Of a stretch of 56,500 bases of DNA, positions 16,035 to 27,188 are shown one piece after another. The notes under the pieces are model-generated. The model was given only the letters and a program-made list of their open reading frames with translations, did no database searches and was not told where the DNA came from. The position numbers and the translations under genes were made by a program. How positions within the stretch are numbered: position 1 is the stretch's first letter; each line of letters begins with the position of its first letter. Origin of the DNA: Chrysomallon squamiferum (lineage: Eukaryota; Mollusca; Gastropoda; Neomphalida; Peltospiridae); contig CM022669.1 of assembly GCA_012295275.1 (NCBI GenBank), positions 11,048,449 to 11,104,948 on the forward strand. Reading direction: 5' to 3'.

Positions 16035-16221
16035 CTCCTAATTATGACATTTGGTAATTATGACATTTGGTCAAAGTAATATAATATAATAAATATTCAT
16101 TTTACATTACCGTGCATTTTCCGTCATGACCATCATCCGTTTTTATAGACGAGGATTTTTGTTCTCCTTTAGAACTGAAGAATTTTGATAAAGTCACTTG
16201 TTTTCTGTCTTTATTAGACAT
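2264..16221 (-). CDS. MSH3: DNA mismatch repair protein MSH3 (21 exons, complete)
   Basis: MutS homolog that pairs with MSH2 (MutS-beta) to recognise insertion/deletion loops. Exons from 5' to 3': 16221-16111, 15520-14915, 13315-13199, 12346-12229, 11620-11490, 11119-10953, 10696-10602, 10167-10053, 9675-9481, 8926-8794, 8091-7907, 7351-7183, 6852-6788, 6334-6218, 5826-5719, 5186-5072, 4891-4734, 4351-4165, 3661-3547, 3037-2863, 2351-2264. All phases agree and total 3270 nt (1089 aa; human is about 1137). An N-terminal PCNA-binding box QVTLSKFF is at residues 8-15, followed by a Ser/Asp-rich tail. The mismatch-binding domain starts YTPLETQF and has [10 protein letters not shown]; its Tyr-Lys (about 229-230) is typical of MSH3 where MSH6 has Phe-x-Glu. 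Walker [10 protein letters not shown] is at 860-868; Walker B ends in LDE at 938-940. No disablement seen. Confidence 0.95.
11621..12228 (-). other. Predicted U12-type AT-AC intron in MSH3 (intron 4)
   Basis: No GT-AG pair keeps the reading frame here. On the minus strand the intron starts ATATCCTTTT, the U12 AT-AC 5' splice consensus. It ends TCCTTAAC, then TGTTCTGAC: a perfect U12 branch-site consensus about 10 nt before a terminal AC. Joining at these points gives residues LIGEDVDPL, matching the conserved MSH3 stretch LIGEDVNPL. Confidence 0.88.
12818..13225. repeat. Tandem partial copies of the MSH3 exon 3 end and its splice donor
   Basis: A unit of about 40 bp containing CCTTGTAACCAGCAGAAA recurs at about 12818-12858, 12980-13009 and 13060-13101. 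The fourth occurrence, 13184-13225, is the genuine end of exon 3 plus its donor. Read on the minus strand, each unit carries the last ~23 nt of the exon and, except the second copy (8 bp deleted at the junction), a GT donor. Units are separated by (TATG)n/(TACA)n microsatellite. Confidence 0.8.
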
Positions 16222-16915
16222 TCTGATTACTTTATATTAAAAGCAGAGAAATGTAAATAAACATACAAACTGATTTAGTTACTCGTCGATTTAATATCGA
16301 ACGGCTTAATCCAGTTTAAACAAAAATATCAAATAAATATCGACTGTCATAACACTGTATAATCAGAAAACAACTGAAGTATTATTAATGTGTAAGTAAA
16401 TCGTAAATTCACTATGTAAAAATAATTATGAATACAATCAAACACATTAAAAGGAATAATATCAAAAAGTCAAGTTGCACATTGCGCGTTTTCCTTCCAT
16501 TGCAATTTTTTCTTTTATAAATTCCTCCATTTAGCCGCGTTAATTAATAAGTTGTCATTCACTCATTGTTGTTGATTAATTTAATATGACTTTATCCAGT
16601 TCAGTTACTTTTTATAATAATAATAATAATAATAATAAATGAAGTGGATCTTTAGCGCATATATAAATTAAGCTAATGATAGCGCTATTATATTGATGAC
16701 GTCATTAGATCACCCGACATTTCTGCTTCTTTCTTGACACCAGAATGTATAGGGTCAAGAATGTACTTAGAAAAAAAAAAAAATAATAATAATAATAAAT
16801 AAAAAGAAATAAGGGAAAGGTTAATAAAATTAATAATACGGAAAACCAACAACCTTCTTTATCAAAAGATAGTATCAGTGATACATCAAGCAGGCCTATA
16901 AGAAATCTTGTTAGC
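16222..16915. promoter_or_regulatory. Divergent promoter region between MSH3 and SLC28
   Basis: About 690 bp separate the two start codons, so both promoters must sit here or overlap. A perfect palindromic CRE (TGACGTCA) is at 16697-16704. An (AAT)n tract lies near 16615-16640 and a poly-A/(AAT)n tract at 16771-16800. No clear TATA box can be assigned to either gene. Confidence 0.5.
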
Positions 16916-19780
16916 ATGAGTGAAAAGAATGAAAATAAAATTAAGACACTGGGAAACCAAAAATCTTCGTCAACAAATGTTGTCAGTGGTACATTAAGCA
17001 AGATTGGAAAGAGTGTGAGCTTGCCTAACAAGAAGGTGCAGGAAGAAGAAGTAGGAACACCTGATTTGAAAAAATCAAAGAATAGTTTTTCAGAACGAAA
17101 TATTATTCAGCTGTTTAGAAAATTGTCTGGTCCACAACAACCTACAACAGATGAATCAAACAAAGATGAGACACTAATCTCAAAAGTAAGTACTTGTTCT
17201 TTCGATATATTGATACACAAGGTTTGAATAAAAAATTGTTTTCGTCAACAATCTGAATTGCACCCAATAACATTTTATGGAATTTTTAGGATCCACGGTT
17301 TCTGAGTAATTGTATAAAACAAACAACAAACACATAAACAAAAATCAATTACAAAAACAAAAAAACCATACAAATATCACCAAGGATCAGTATGAGAAAA
17401 ACTATATTTAGCAAAATAAATAAATAAATAAATAAATAAAAACAACAACAAATAAGAAAAAAAAATAAATAAAAGGACAAAATATCTCATGCAGTCATAC
17501 ACATACGCGCACACGCATACATGCACACCTAAAACTACTAACAGTAAGCAAATATTGATCTGTGTATGTATGTATATATGTATTTAAAAACTGCCTTTTA
17601 GTCGTATATTTTAAACTGAACAGGAACCTGACACAGACATTTCTGTGGACTCAGATGTAGAGAACAATACTGAAGTTTTCGGAAAAGGCAGTCGACCTTA
17701 CGATATAACTCTAGGATACGTTGTGAAGTTACGGCATCTGATATCCAGATATTACAGTAGATATAAAAAGTCAATACAAAAGTACTGTAAAATCCTCTTC
17801 ATAGTTTTATACTTTGTCTACTTTATATGTGCCATTCGTTATCGATTTGGAGATAAGGATTCTGTGACGTTGGTATCGCTGACGTGCATTGTTTCAGCTG
17901 GTCTTATTTATAGTTACCTGAAGAAAACTTTTGGGATGAGAGTTTACGAGTCCTGTGGAATTCGCATTGTAAAGTTTGTCAAGCGGCAAAAGGTAATCAT
18001 TAACAGGTAAGTTGTCAGACTGATTATTGCTACTTAAGCAAACACATGGGTTATAGGATCGGTTCTTTGTGCTTGGACTATTGGACTGTTTCCCATTCCA
18101 AATAGTGTCTCTGTCTGTTTATCAAAGATTTTTGGATGAGCTGCTTTTGGAGTTAGGACTGTGGTGGATAATCAAACTGGAACATTAAATATTAAAGTGT
18201 GATGACCTGTCTGTAAATTAGGGTTTGAAATCCGGTATTTAAATACCGGTAAATATCGGTTTTAGTAATTGGTGGGTAATACCGTTACCGAAGCACTAGT
18301 ACAGGTTTTCTAAATTTTAACGAGTTACGTTGAGAGATATATTAGTTGTTAATATAAGATTATGTTAGTTACTCGGGTGTTGCTAGTGTGCCTTCAGATG
18401 CGAGTTCGATGCTCATCTGTTTAATATTCCACGTTTACCTGTTTGATTGCTGATATGTGTGCCATCCTAAGTCATTTTGGCGACATTTTTTTTCCCAAGA
18501 CACTAGATGTTTTGTGTTTTTTAAAGTCATACTTCTCGAGTATCGAGGAATGAATCAGAACTTCTCAAAAGTTGCAAAACATATGATGTACATTTTGGAT
18601 AATAAACGTAATTTCCTTGTTTCCTTTTTATAAAATTCGCATCCACATTTCTTCTTGGTTTTTTATTGCATGTACATTTCTTATATCCCTTTTGTACCTA
18701 TTTTAAGTTGTATAAAGGTTCAGTAATTTACCGGTATTGATATTATCAGTAATTTGCAAACCCTACTGTAAATGAACATTAATTCCTTAGATATTACATT
18801 TATGCAAAAGCATACTCTAACTTTTATTACTATTTTATTATAATTATTATTATTGGTGTTGTTGTTGTTGTTATTACTATTATTTATTTATTTTTGAATA
18901 GTGTATTTAAATACATTGTCATATATGTTCCTAAGCCTAACATATGCTATTTAATTTTGTTTGTAGGTTTATGATTGCTGCTGCACTTCTTTCTGTTGGA
19001 GGATATATTTTTATTGACAAGGTTTTTAAAAACATCAAACATGCCTTGTCTGGTGTTGGAATTATAATATACCTAGGCTTCATGTTTCTTATGTCTCACG
19101 ATCCAGCAAAGGCAAGTGTCTTTCTGTTAGTCTCAACCAAAACCTTAAATTCGTAATTTTATATATAATTAAAATTTTGTATATTTATATTTATGCATAC
19201 ATACATACCTGTTTACATACATGTTTATATATATAAATATATACGTCCACACATACATATATCTTTTACGTAAATACATACATATATACATGCACACACA
19301 CACACAGAAAAGTGTATGTATGGGTGAACGAATAAATATTATATAGTTTTGTGAAGATTTCTTATGAATTTATGTGCATGGTAATAAAAAAAAAAAAACA
19401 AATAATAAAAACTAAAATAAATAAATAAATAAATAAATATAAATAAAAATAAAAATAAATAAATTACTATTTATATTAATATTACAGGTAAGATGGCGGC
19501 CAGTTGTATGGGGCATTCTTTTGCAGTTTGTTTTTGCTTTGGTGGTGCTGAGGACATCCTGGGGTCAGTATGGGTCAAAATGGCTATCTGAACAAGTAAT
19601 TACCTTTCTCAGTTACACTGATGCAGGAGCTAAATTTGTGTTTGGTGACTTCAAGAAACACTATTTTGCATTTCACGTAAGTGGTGGGTTTATTTAAAGT
19701 AGATTTTAATGAAAATGTAAAAACAATGTTTAAAAGCTCTCATATGGTGTTGCATGTCCAAAGAAGTGACATTTATTTGC

Positions 19781-19811
<31 letters not shown>

Positions 19812-22800
19812 TTGGTTTGTTTATTTGTTATATTTAATCTTCACTGAATTACTTTATCTTTTGCTGCTAAAACTATGAACAATACTACCACTGCAGCCAC
19901 AAAGACTACTGCCATTACTACTACTGCTGCTACTAGTACTACTATTACCATTTCTAGAATTACCATTATTGTTACTGTTACCATACTTCTACTGCTGCTG
20001 CTGTTTTTCCCATTTCTACTACTATTATTCTAATTACTAATCCTATACTATTATTTATTGTTTTTCTACAGATCTAAAGTTTATTATCCAAAATCTGAGT
20101 AGATTTGAAAACCAATTGTTGTTTTATTTTATTTATTTATTTTATATATATATATATTTATTTATTCATTTTGGGGGCAGGCATGTTTTAGTTTAATTAG
20201 TTCCAAATTTCAAAAATTATTTTTCTAACAGTATATCAGCATTGTAGACTACATTTTCTTTTTCTTCCCTAATTTTACATTTTTACATAAAATGTTTTGC
20301 ACAGGTACTCCCCATCATAATTTTCTTCAGTGCAACAATATCTGTGCTCTACTACATAGGCTGGATACAAGTTGTAATAGAGAAAATAGGTTTCTTTCTG
20401 CAGTTCAGTTTGGATACAGGAGGCCTAGAATCACTGCATGCTGCCATTAACATTTTTGTTGGTTGGGTTAGTATTTATTATGCATTTTATACTATAATTC
20501 AGGGTATATCAAGAGGTCTGCATGGTGTTACGGGGGTAATACAGGTCAAAGTGACTGTTTTGGTTAAATAACTGGCTACTAGAATTATAGCATTGATTGG
20601 CTTGACGTTCTGATGTTGATTTTTTACCAATGAAATGTATGTGTTTGAGTGTCACACAACCAAGTTTAATAATATTAGTTTATTATTGTCTTGTGTTTGC
20701 AAGATGTCTATATATTTGTGGTCTTTATTTTCAGGGAGAAGGTGTTATGATAATCCGTCCAGTACTGGACAAGATGTCACTGTCTGAAATCCACACAGTT
20801 ATGACCAATGGTTTTGCCACAGTGGCTGGAAGCACGCTTGGAATATATCACTTGGTCTACAAGGTTCAATATTCTCCACCAAAAAAAGAAAATATGCATG
20901 TTGAAATCTTGGATAACCTTTTAGAGTGCTATTACAGTATAATCAAAAACAACTCTGTGTTCGTCACACAATACCATGCACTGCACATGCATATCATTTT
21001 GATTGCCACATGTTACATGACTTACTGCTCTGATGACCACAAAAGTTATTTTCATGCTGTCAGCCATTAGGATATCCTCACTGAGTGCAGATCTTCAAAA
21101 AACCAGTAAAAAAAGCTTATAAAATACTGTTTGAATTTTTTTGCCTATTATAAAATGGCCATCACAGAGCAGTGTGGAGGTTTGATGTTTGGTGTAAGTG
21201 TCTTGATACGGCCAAACATTTTGGTGTAACCACACAGTTACTATGCAGAGATTGAACAAACCTTTGCAGGCCACTTAGCCACCAGTGACCACCCTAATCC
21301 ACAAATGATGTCAGCAACATCATGTATTCAAACCTATACCCACCAGACCCAGTTTCAAGCAACCACCATTCCTGACCAGCAATACCTCTTTCATGCTCAG
21401 ACAGGCAAGAACCATCTGCAAGCCTACAACATCTAGCCATGCAGACCTGCTAGCAGATCTACTGTTGTTGCATGCCATCATTAACTCTGTCTGAAGTGGC
21501 AACAACAATGGAACCAATGGAGAAATATCCTATTCACTGATGAATCTTAGTTGAACTTGAACGTTACTGAAAGGCACATCAGAGTGTATCACAGATGATG
21601 TAAGGGGCACCAAGTCTGTGGTATGAAGAAAGGTGACAGGCAGATTCTTGGTGTGGGTAGCAATATTTGGGCAAGATGTAACTGATCTCTATATATTTGA
21701 TGAAACTGGTGTTCACTATCAGTATGAAATCATTGCCCCCTTGTTAATTCCACATGGTAGACCATCTAGTTAAGATGTTCCAACAAAACAGCACTCAACC
21801 ACATGTTGTGTGCACAGCTTTTGTGACCCTACACCATGCGGATGTGTTTCTCTGGCCACTAGTGTCGCCGAACTCAAACCCTTAGAGCACTTGTGTGATG
21901 ACTTAATGAGAAATGTCCATAAGAAAGACCAACAGACATTGACCCTTCAGCAGCTGTAGCAGGTCATTAAGCATTAACGGAGAGACATTCCAGCAGAATT
22001 TTGTGTGACACTGATGCATCAATAACAGGGATGACACACATCTTACTATCTGTAGGAGCAGTCACAATGTTGGGGACTTTCATCCTATGTCTTCTTTTAA
22101 TTTTGTTTCATAGGATGGTCAAAGAACTGTTCCATTGGCAACAAACATGTGCAGTGTGTGCCTTTACTGAACACAGCCTACTCTACCTAAACGATGTGGT
22201 TTGTAATTCCATGTCTGCCATAAATGCCATCTGGTGTATGGAATAAATGATATTGATTATATGCTACTTTTTTTTTTTTTTGGTTTAGTATAGATAATTT
22301 TATTTTTTTAAATTATCTTTCTGTTATTATTATTATTTTACTTATGTATTTATTTATCTATTTTATTTTATTACTTCTTTTTTAATCTTTTATTTTATTT
22401 TTGTTTTATTTATTTAATTGTTTTTTGTTATATATATATATATATTTTTTTTTAATTATTATTAAGCATTTCTTCTATTAACTAGGCATATTTTAATTCA
22501 GTTTTATTTTATTACATCTTTTTTTTTCTATTTTATTTATTTTTGTTTTAACGTTTAATTTTTTTTTTTTTTTTTTTTTGGTATATTTTTGTTATTTTTT
22601 TAAAAATTATCATTAAGCATTTCTTCTATTAACTAGGCATATTTTAATAAAAATTTTGAAATTATTATTCTAGCAGCAAATAAACATTCTTGAAAAAATA
22701 TTAAATCTCAAACAACTGAGCAATTTTTTTTTTATAATTTAAAAAAAATATATATATTTTTCTTTTAATGTTTCTTTCATTCATTATTTCTTAATCTTTT

Positions 22801-25243
22801 GTTGTTGTTGTATTTTTTTCTTTCTTTAATAAAATAAAATTCTTTTTAAAAAAAAAAATAGATCCCTGCCAATCATTTAATAACTGCATCATTCATGTCA
22901 GCACCAGCAGCATTGGCTGTGTCCAAACTGTTTTGGCCAGATGAAGAAGACAACAGTGAGAAGAGAAAAGCTGTCCCAGAAATACCTTGGTAATAAAAAC
23001 AACAACTACAACAACAATAATAACAACAACAACAATAATAACAACTGTTGCAGTCCTGACAAAGACGCAGTAATAGTGAAGAAATTGTTTTCAGTGACAA
23101 ACAGGACTGACTGAAGGCAGTGACAACTTGATCATTTAGCCCAGGTGCCACAAGAGGGCACCGCCTCATGTATTTGAGATTTTGAAAATATAAAGAGAAA
23201 AATGTTAAACTTATAAATAAAATTAAATATATGTGAAAACCTCTTGAGTGTAGTCAAATTGTCAACAATCTGATTATCAATTCTACTACTACTAGTGTTA
23301 CTACTACTACTACTACTACTACTACTATTTATTTATTTACTGCATGTACATAATAAACATCATCATCATCATCATAACTATCACTACTAAAGCTATTACC
23401 ACTACTATACCAGTACTGCTACTACAACTAATACAAATATTACTACTCCTACCACCACTACTATTACTACAGTTATTATTATTATCCTCTTACAGTATGG
23501 GCCATGGTATCATTGATGCTGCCTCTGCTGGTGCTGTGTCTGCTATCACTATATGCACATACATTGCTGTTAATGTGATAACGTTTCTTTCTCTTCTTGC
23601 TTTTGTCAATGCTACCTTACGCTGGTTCGGCGAGCGGGCAGGCTTAGAGAACCTAACATTTCAGGTAAAATTAACAACTGGTCGCATTTAATTGTGCTTG
23701 AAATAATGTCCAGTTGTTAAGTGACCAGACATCTTAACTTCTAGATGTATTCTCTTCCTCCTTGTATTTCCTTTTAAGCGGCGTTTTATATTTTAATTTT
23801 TTGTTGATTTGTTATAACTATCATTTTATTTATTTATTTAATTATTTATTGTAGGGAATATATATCAGTTTAAAAGCTAGTCGTCTTTGGGAATATTATG
23901 TCGCTGTCAGATAGGAAAAAAAGTAAAATTTAAAATGTTGAATTAAATACAAATACTTTTTCATACAAAAACACTCACATATACATATAGTATACATATC
24001 AAATTTAGTCAATTTCTTCCTTTTTAGTATGTTGTTTATTTATTTCAAATGAATACTTCATACTCAAAATAATTATTTCTTTAAACTATTACTTTGTATC
24101 TCTAGAAGGACGAATAAATTATAAATACCCCTGAACCAATTAATTAGTTTTTGATGCTGTTTTTCAGTTTATATGCTCCTATTTGTTCTGGCCTCTGGTT
24201 TTGATCCTGGGCATCAGGCCAGAAGATTGCTACATAGTTGCACGTCTTGTGGGAACCAAAATCTTCGTAAATGAATTCCTTGCTTATTCTGATTTGGGGA
24301 TTGTTAGAAGCAATCGAATTGAATTTGAGACATACAACGGAAGTTGGACAGTGTTCTCCAATCATGATGTATTTCTTCATGACAAAAACATCACTCTGTA
24401 TGGTGGAATTATTGAGGTGTCAAAAGTGTTTATTAATAAATGCACAATTTTCATTTGTTTAAGTCCATTTTAAAATTTTTTGGTGAATTTTAGATGTGTT
24501 TTTTTTCAGTGACAGTTTCTTTTGTTATTTGTTTTTGGAATTTCTTTAGAAGAGCTTGGCTAAATAATTGTTAAACTATACTCTGTGTATTAATTTCAAA
24601 ATTTAATTACTTCCAAACTTAGTAATATTAGATGGAGAAGAAGAAGAATGGAAATATTGCTAAAACATTCTGTATAATTGTTTAATTTTAACTGTTAATT
24701 TTTTTTTCCAAAACAAAAGAAGGGTGAGATAATTTTTTAGATATTACAAGATGGGTGTTTGAGAGGTGGAGTTGGGGGTGGGGGTATGTTTTTTATGCAT
24801 TTTTATGTGTGTAAGATAATTATTTTCTACATGATATCTATCTATCTATCTATCTATCTATATATTGCAGCCTCGTTCTGAGATGATTGCCACATATGCT
24901 CTGTGTGGCTTTTCTGATCTTGTAGCCTTCGCTATGATGATTGGAGCATTAAGTGCTGCAGCACCATCAAGAAAGACTGACTTCATTAAAGTTGGACCAC
25001 GTGCTTTGATATCAGGAATCTGTTCCTGTTTTCTCACTGCATGCATGTCAGGTAATACATAGATATAGGACATTTATTTAATTTTTCTTCTAATGATTTG
25101 CACCTATTTAATAATCTTTTTTTTCTCTTCTTTTTTTCATTTTTTTTTTCAATAAAAAATCTCTTTCTCTTTTCATTCTAGGCTTACTTGGAGGCAGTGG
25201 TAATGAACCAGAAAGTCTTGAGAAGCCATTGGATGTCAAATGA
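16916..25243 (+). CDS. SLC28: Concentrative nucleoside transporter, CNT3-like (11 exons, complete)
   Basis: Plasma-membrane cation-coupled nucleoside symporter family. Exons: 16916-17185, 17624-18006, 18967-19111, 19488-19676, 20305-20466, 20735-20863, 22862-22989, 23496-23664, 24168-24416, 24871-25051, 25182-25243. Phases agree and total 2067 nt (688 aa; human CNT3 is 691). Family landmarks in order: RWRPVVWG, TDAGAKFVFG, IRPVLDKMSLSEIH, HLITASFMSAPAALA, KLFWP, and the CNT signature GTKIFVNEFLAY (554-565), then RSEMIATYALCGF. Odd points: the usual Gln-Thr-Glu after NIFVG reads Trp-Gly-Glu (383-385), and the usual Asn and Ser after ALCGF are Asp624 and Ala627. Intron 3 uses a GC donor. The N-terminal frame is open upstream to about 16799, so an earlier start or extra 5' exon is possible. 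Confidence 0.9.
18219..18765. mobile_element. hAT-type MITE in SLC28 intron 2
   Basis: A 547-bp non-autonomous element. It is flanked by a perfect 8-bp target-site duplication CTGTAAAT (18211-18218 and 18766-18773), the size hAT transposases make. Both ends begin TAGGGTTTG when read inward, and both have a sub-terminal CCGGTA motif. No coding capacity. Confidence 0.88.
21180..22250 (+). mobile_element. Decayed Tc1/mariner transposase remnant in SLC28 intron 6
   Basis: Frame-switching translation on the plus strand gives Tc1-like transposase pieces: QQWNQWRNILFTDES near 21500-21550 (first catalytic Asp region), then a pattern resembling the proline/EHLWD block near 21870-21905. Many stops and shifts mean it is dead. 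The limits are approximate and no terminal repeats were identified. Confidence 0.68.
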
Positions 25244-27188
25244 AATCTGTTAAACCTGCTACTGCTGCAGATGTCAGTGTCACTAATTTAAAGCGACTCT
25301 CATTAAATGTTTTATATTTATTATACACCATGTTGTTATATGTTGTAGATAAAATTAGGACCTGAAATAACTAGTGATGTGTTTGGATTAACCTTATGAA
25401 TGACATTTTGTGATCATGTGAAGCTGTTAATATGAAATAAAAAGCCATCTTGAATGAATGGGATAGGCACAAATATGAAACTATATTCCACGTGATAAAC
25501 TGGGGTGAAATTGCATTACCACATTGTTTCCTTCTAAAAATATTTTTATATTTTTACGTCTGAACATAAATAATAACCAAGCAGTCATAGAGATAACATG
25601 TTTAAATTGAAAGGTAAATATTGCATCAGGCACACAGGTAGCAAGGTAGGTAGGAAGGCAGATTGGTATGAATGTGAGAGGGAGACAGATACTCAGATAG
25701 GTGTGTTCAATATATTAATTCAAGAAATGTTCTTTACATATTCTTCTGAAATGCTTTGCTTAAGAACTATGGGGGGACAAAAATGTAATTAAAAGTTTCT
25801 GGGATAACGTGTTGCATACTAACTGTTAAAATGTTGCTAGGACACTGCAAAAGTGAATAAAATTAACAGTTTTCTGTCTCTGCTAATTGTAAACCTAAAT
25901 ATTACATTCATAACTGTTATTACTTTTTCTCTCTCTCTAGTAGCGAATACCTTTTTAAGCAGTACAAAATTTGTTGAATGATGTACAAGACAGAAAGTAA
26001 GTGGTCTAAGCTTTTATTTTAATTTTATTATTAGTAATAATAGTAGTTGTAATAGTAGTAACAGGAGTAGTAGTTGTAATAGTAACAGGAGTAGTAGCAG
26101 CAATAGTTGTTATGTTACTATAATAATTCGCTGTAGCAGATGTACTCGTGGTAATAGAGAAAACCCTTGATCTGTAGCATTAGTAATGGTAGTAATAGTA
26201 GTAGTAGTGGTGGTAGTAGTGCTCTCGAGATTTAGTAGTAGTAGTCTGTTTGAGCAGAAGTCTGTGGAGGTGTATAAAAAATAAAAAAATGAAATTGACA
26301 ATGTGAATGGTTTGAAGTATTCTCAGTTACGGCAGATCCCATGTCGTAATGCAGTGATCTTTCTGAGAGACACAGATTTCATTATCTCCCTTACCACATA
26401 CTTCCCAAAATGCAGGAATATGCACCTGCATTCAAAATTTTAAAACAAATTTCGGGGTCATGTTCATTGATTACCCCCCTTTGGCAACTCGGGCTTTTGG
26501 GGCTTTTTTTATGCTCCCCTTGATATAAATTTCTGCCTGGATGTAGTAGTAGTAGCAGCAGTAGTAATAGTTGTAGCAGGACGGCGCTATCACTATATCA
26601 ACTAAGCAGCCACCTGGAGCACAAACTTCATTGTCGTTATATATAGATGATTCATAATTGTTAGTTATAACCAATTTATTATTTTCAAAAGTAACAATTA
26701 AAGAAGCAAATAATAACCAAACAGACATAGATATAACAGTTAATACCATCAAATTTAGACCGATTTGTCATTCGTTTTTACATGAAAGCCCATTTGTTCC
26801 AAAGCGGGGGTGGGGTGGTAATAGAGCCACTGCCTTAATAATGGATACTGTGCCCCTAATATTAATGGCTTCTTATAGTACTTATTCCTTCAATCTAAAA
26901 TAAATTTAGCAGTTTCAAGTTATGTTTTATTTTTTTATTATTATTATTATTGAATTTCCTTCTGGATGCGTTTTTAAAAATCAGTTGGCATTTTTTAGGG
27001 GATGAAGATGCAAGTAATTAGCCTTGCTTATGACTCAAAATAGTCTCTGAGTTGCAGTAATAATGTTATTTCTGTGACTGTTGAAAGTTAATATTTTAAT
27101 CAGTAGACTTCAAAATGTTTCCTTATCTTCCACAGAATCGACACATACCGGATCGTCCCAGGCTCATGCTAAAGAAAACGATTCCTGT
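25244..27188. other. Non-coding DNA between SLC28 and the next gene
   Basis: Holds the SLC28 3' UTR, then AGT/AGC-type trinucleotide tracts (about 26040-26250 and 26545-26580). A polypyrimidine tract and CAG acceptor at 27120-27135 immediately precede the 27189 coding exon, so a small upstream exon may lie here. Two tiny ATG-plus-donor candidates (25598-25613 and 25978-25996) would be in phase with that acceptor. Neither can be confirmed from sequence alone. Confidence 0.4.
25436..25441 (+). promoter_or_regulatory. Candidate poly(A) signal of SLC28
   Basis: AATAAA about 193 nt after the SLC28 stop codon, on the coding strand. Confidence 0.5.

Noticed and set aside
22001-22246. 81-codon open frame with a hydrophobic stretch in SLC28 intron 6
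   Set aside because: It lies in the tail of the decayed Tc1-like element, out of the transposase frame, with no splice links to SLC28.
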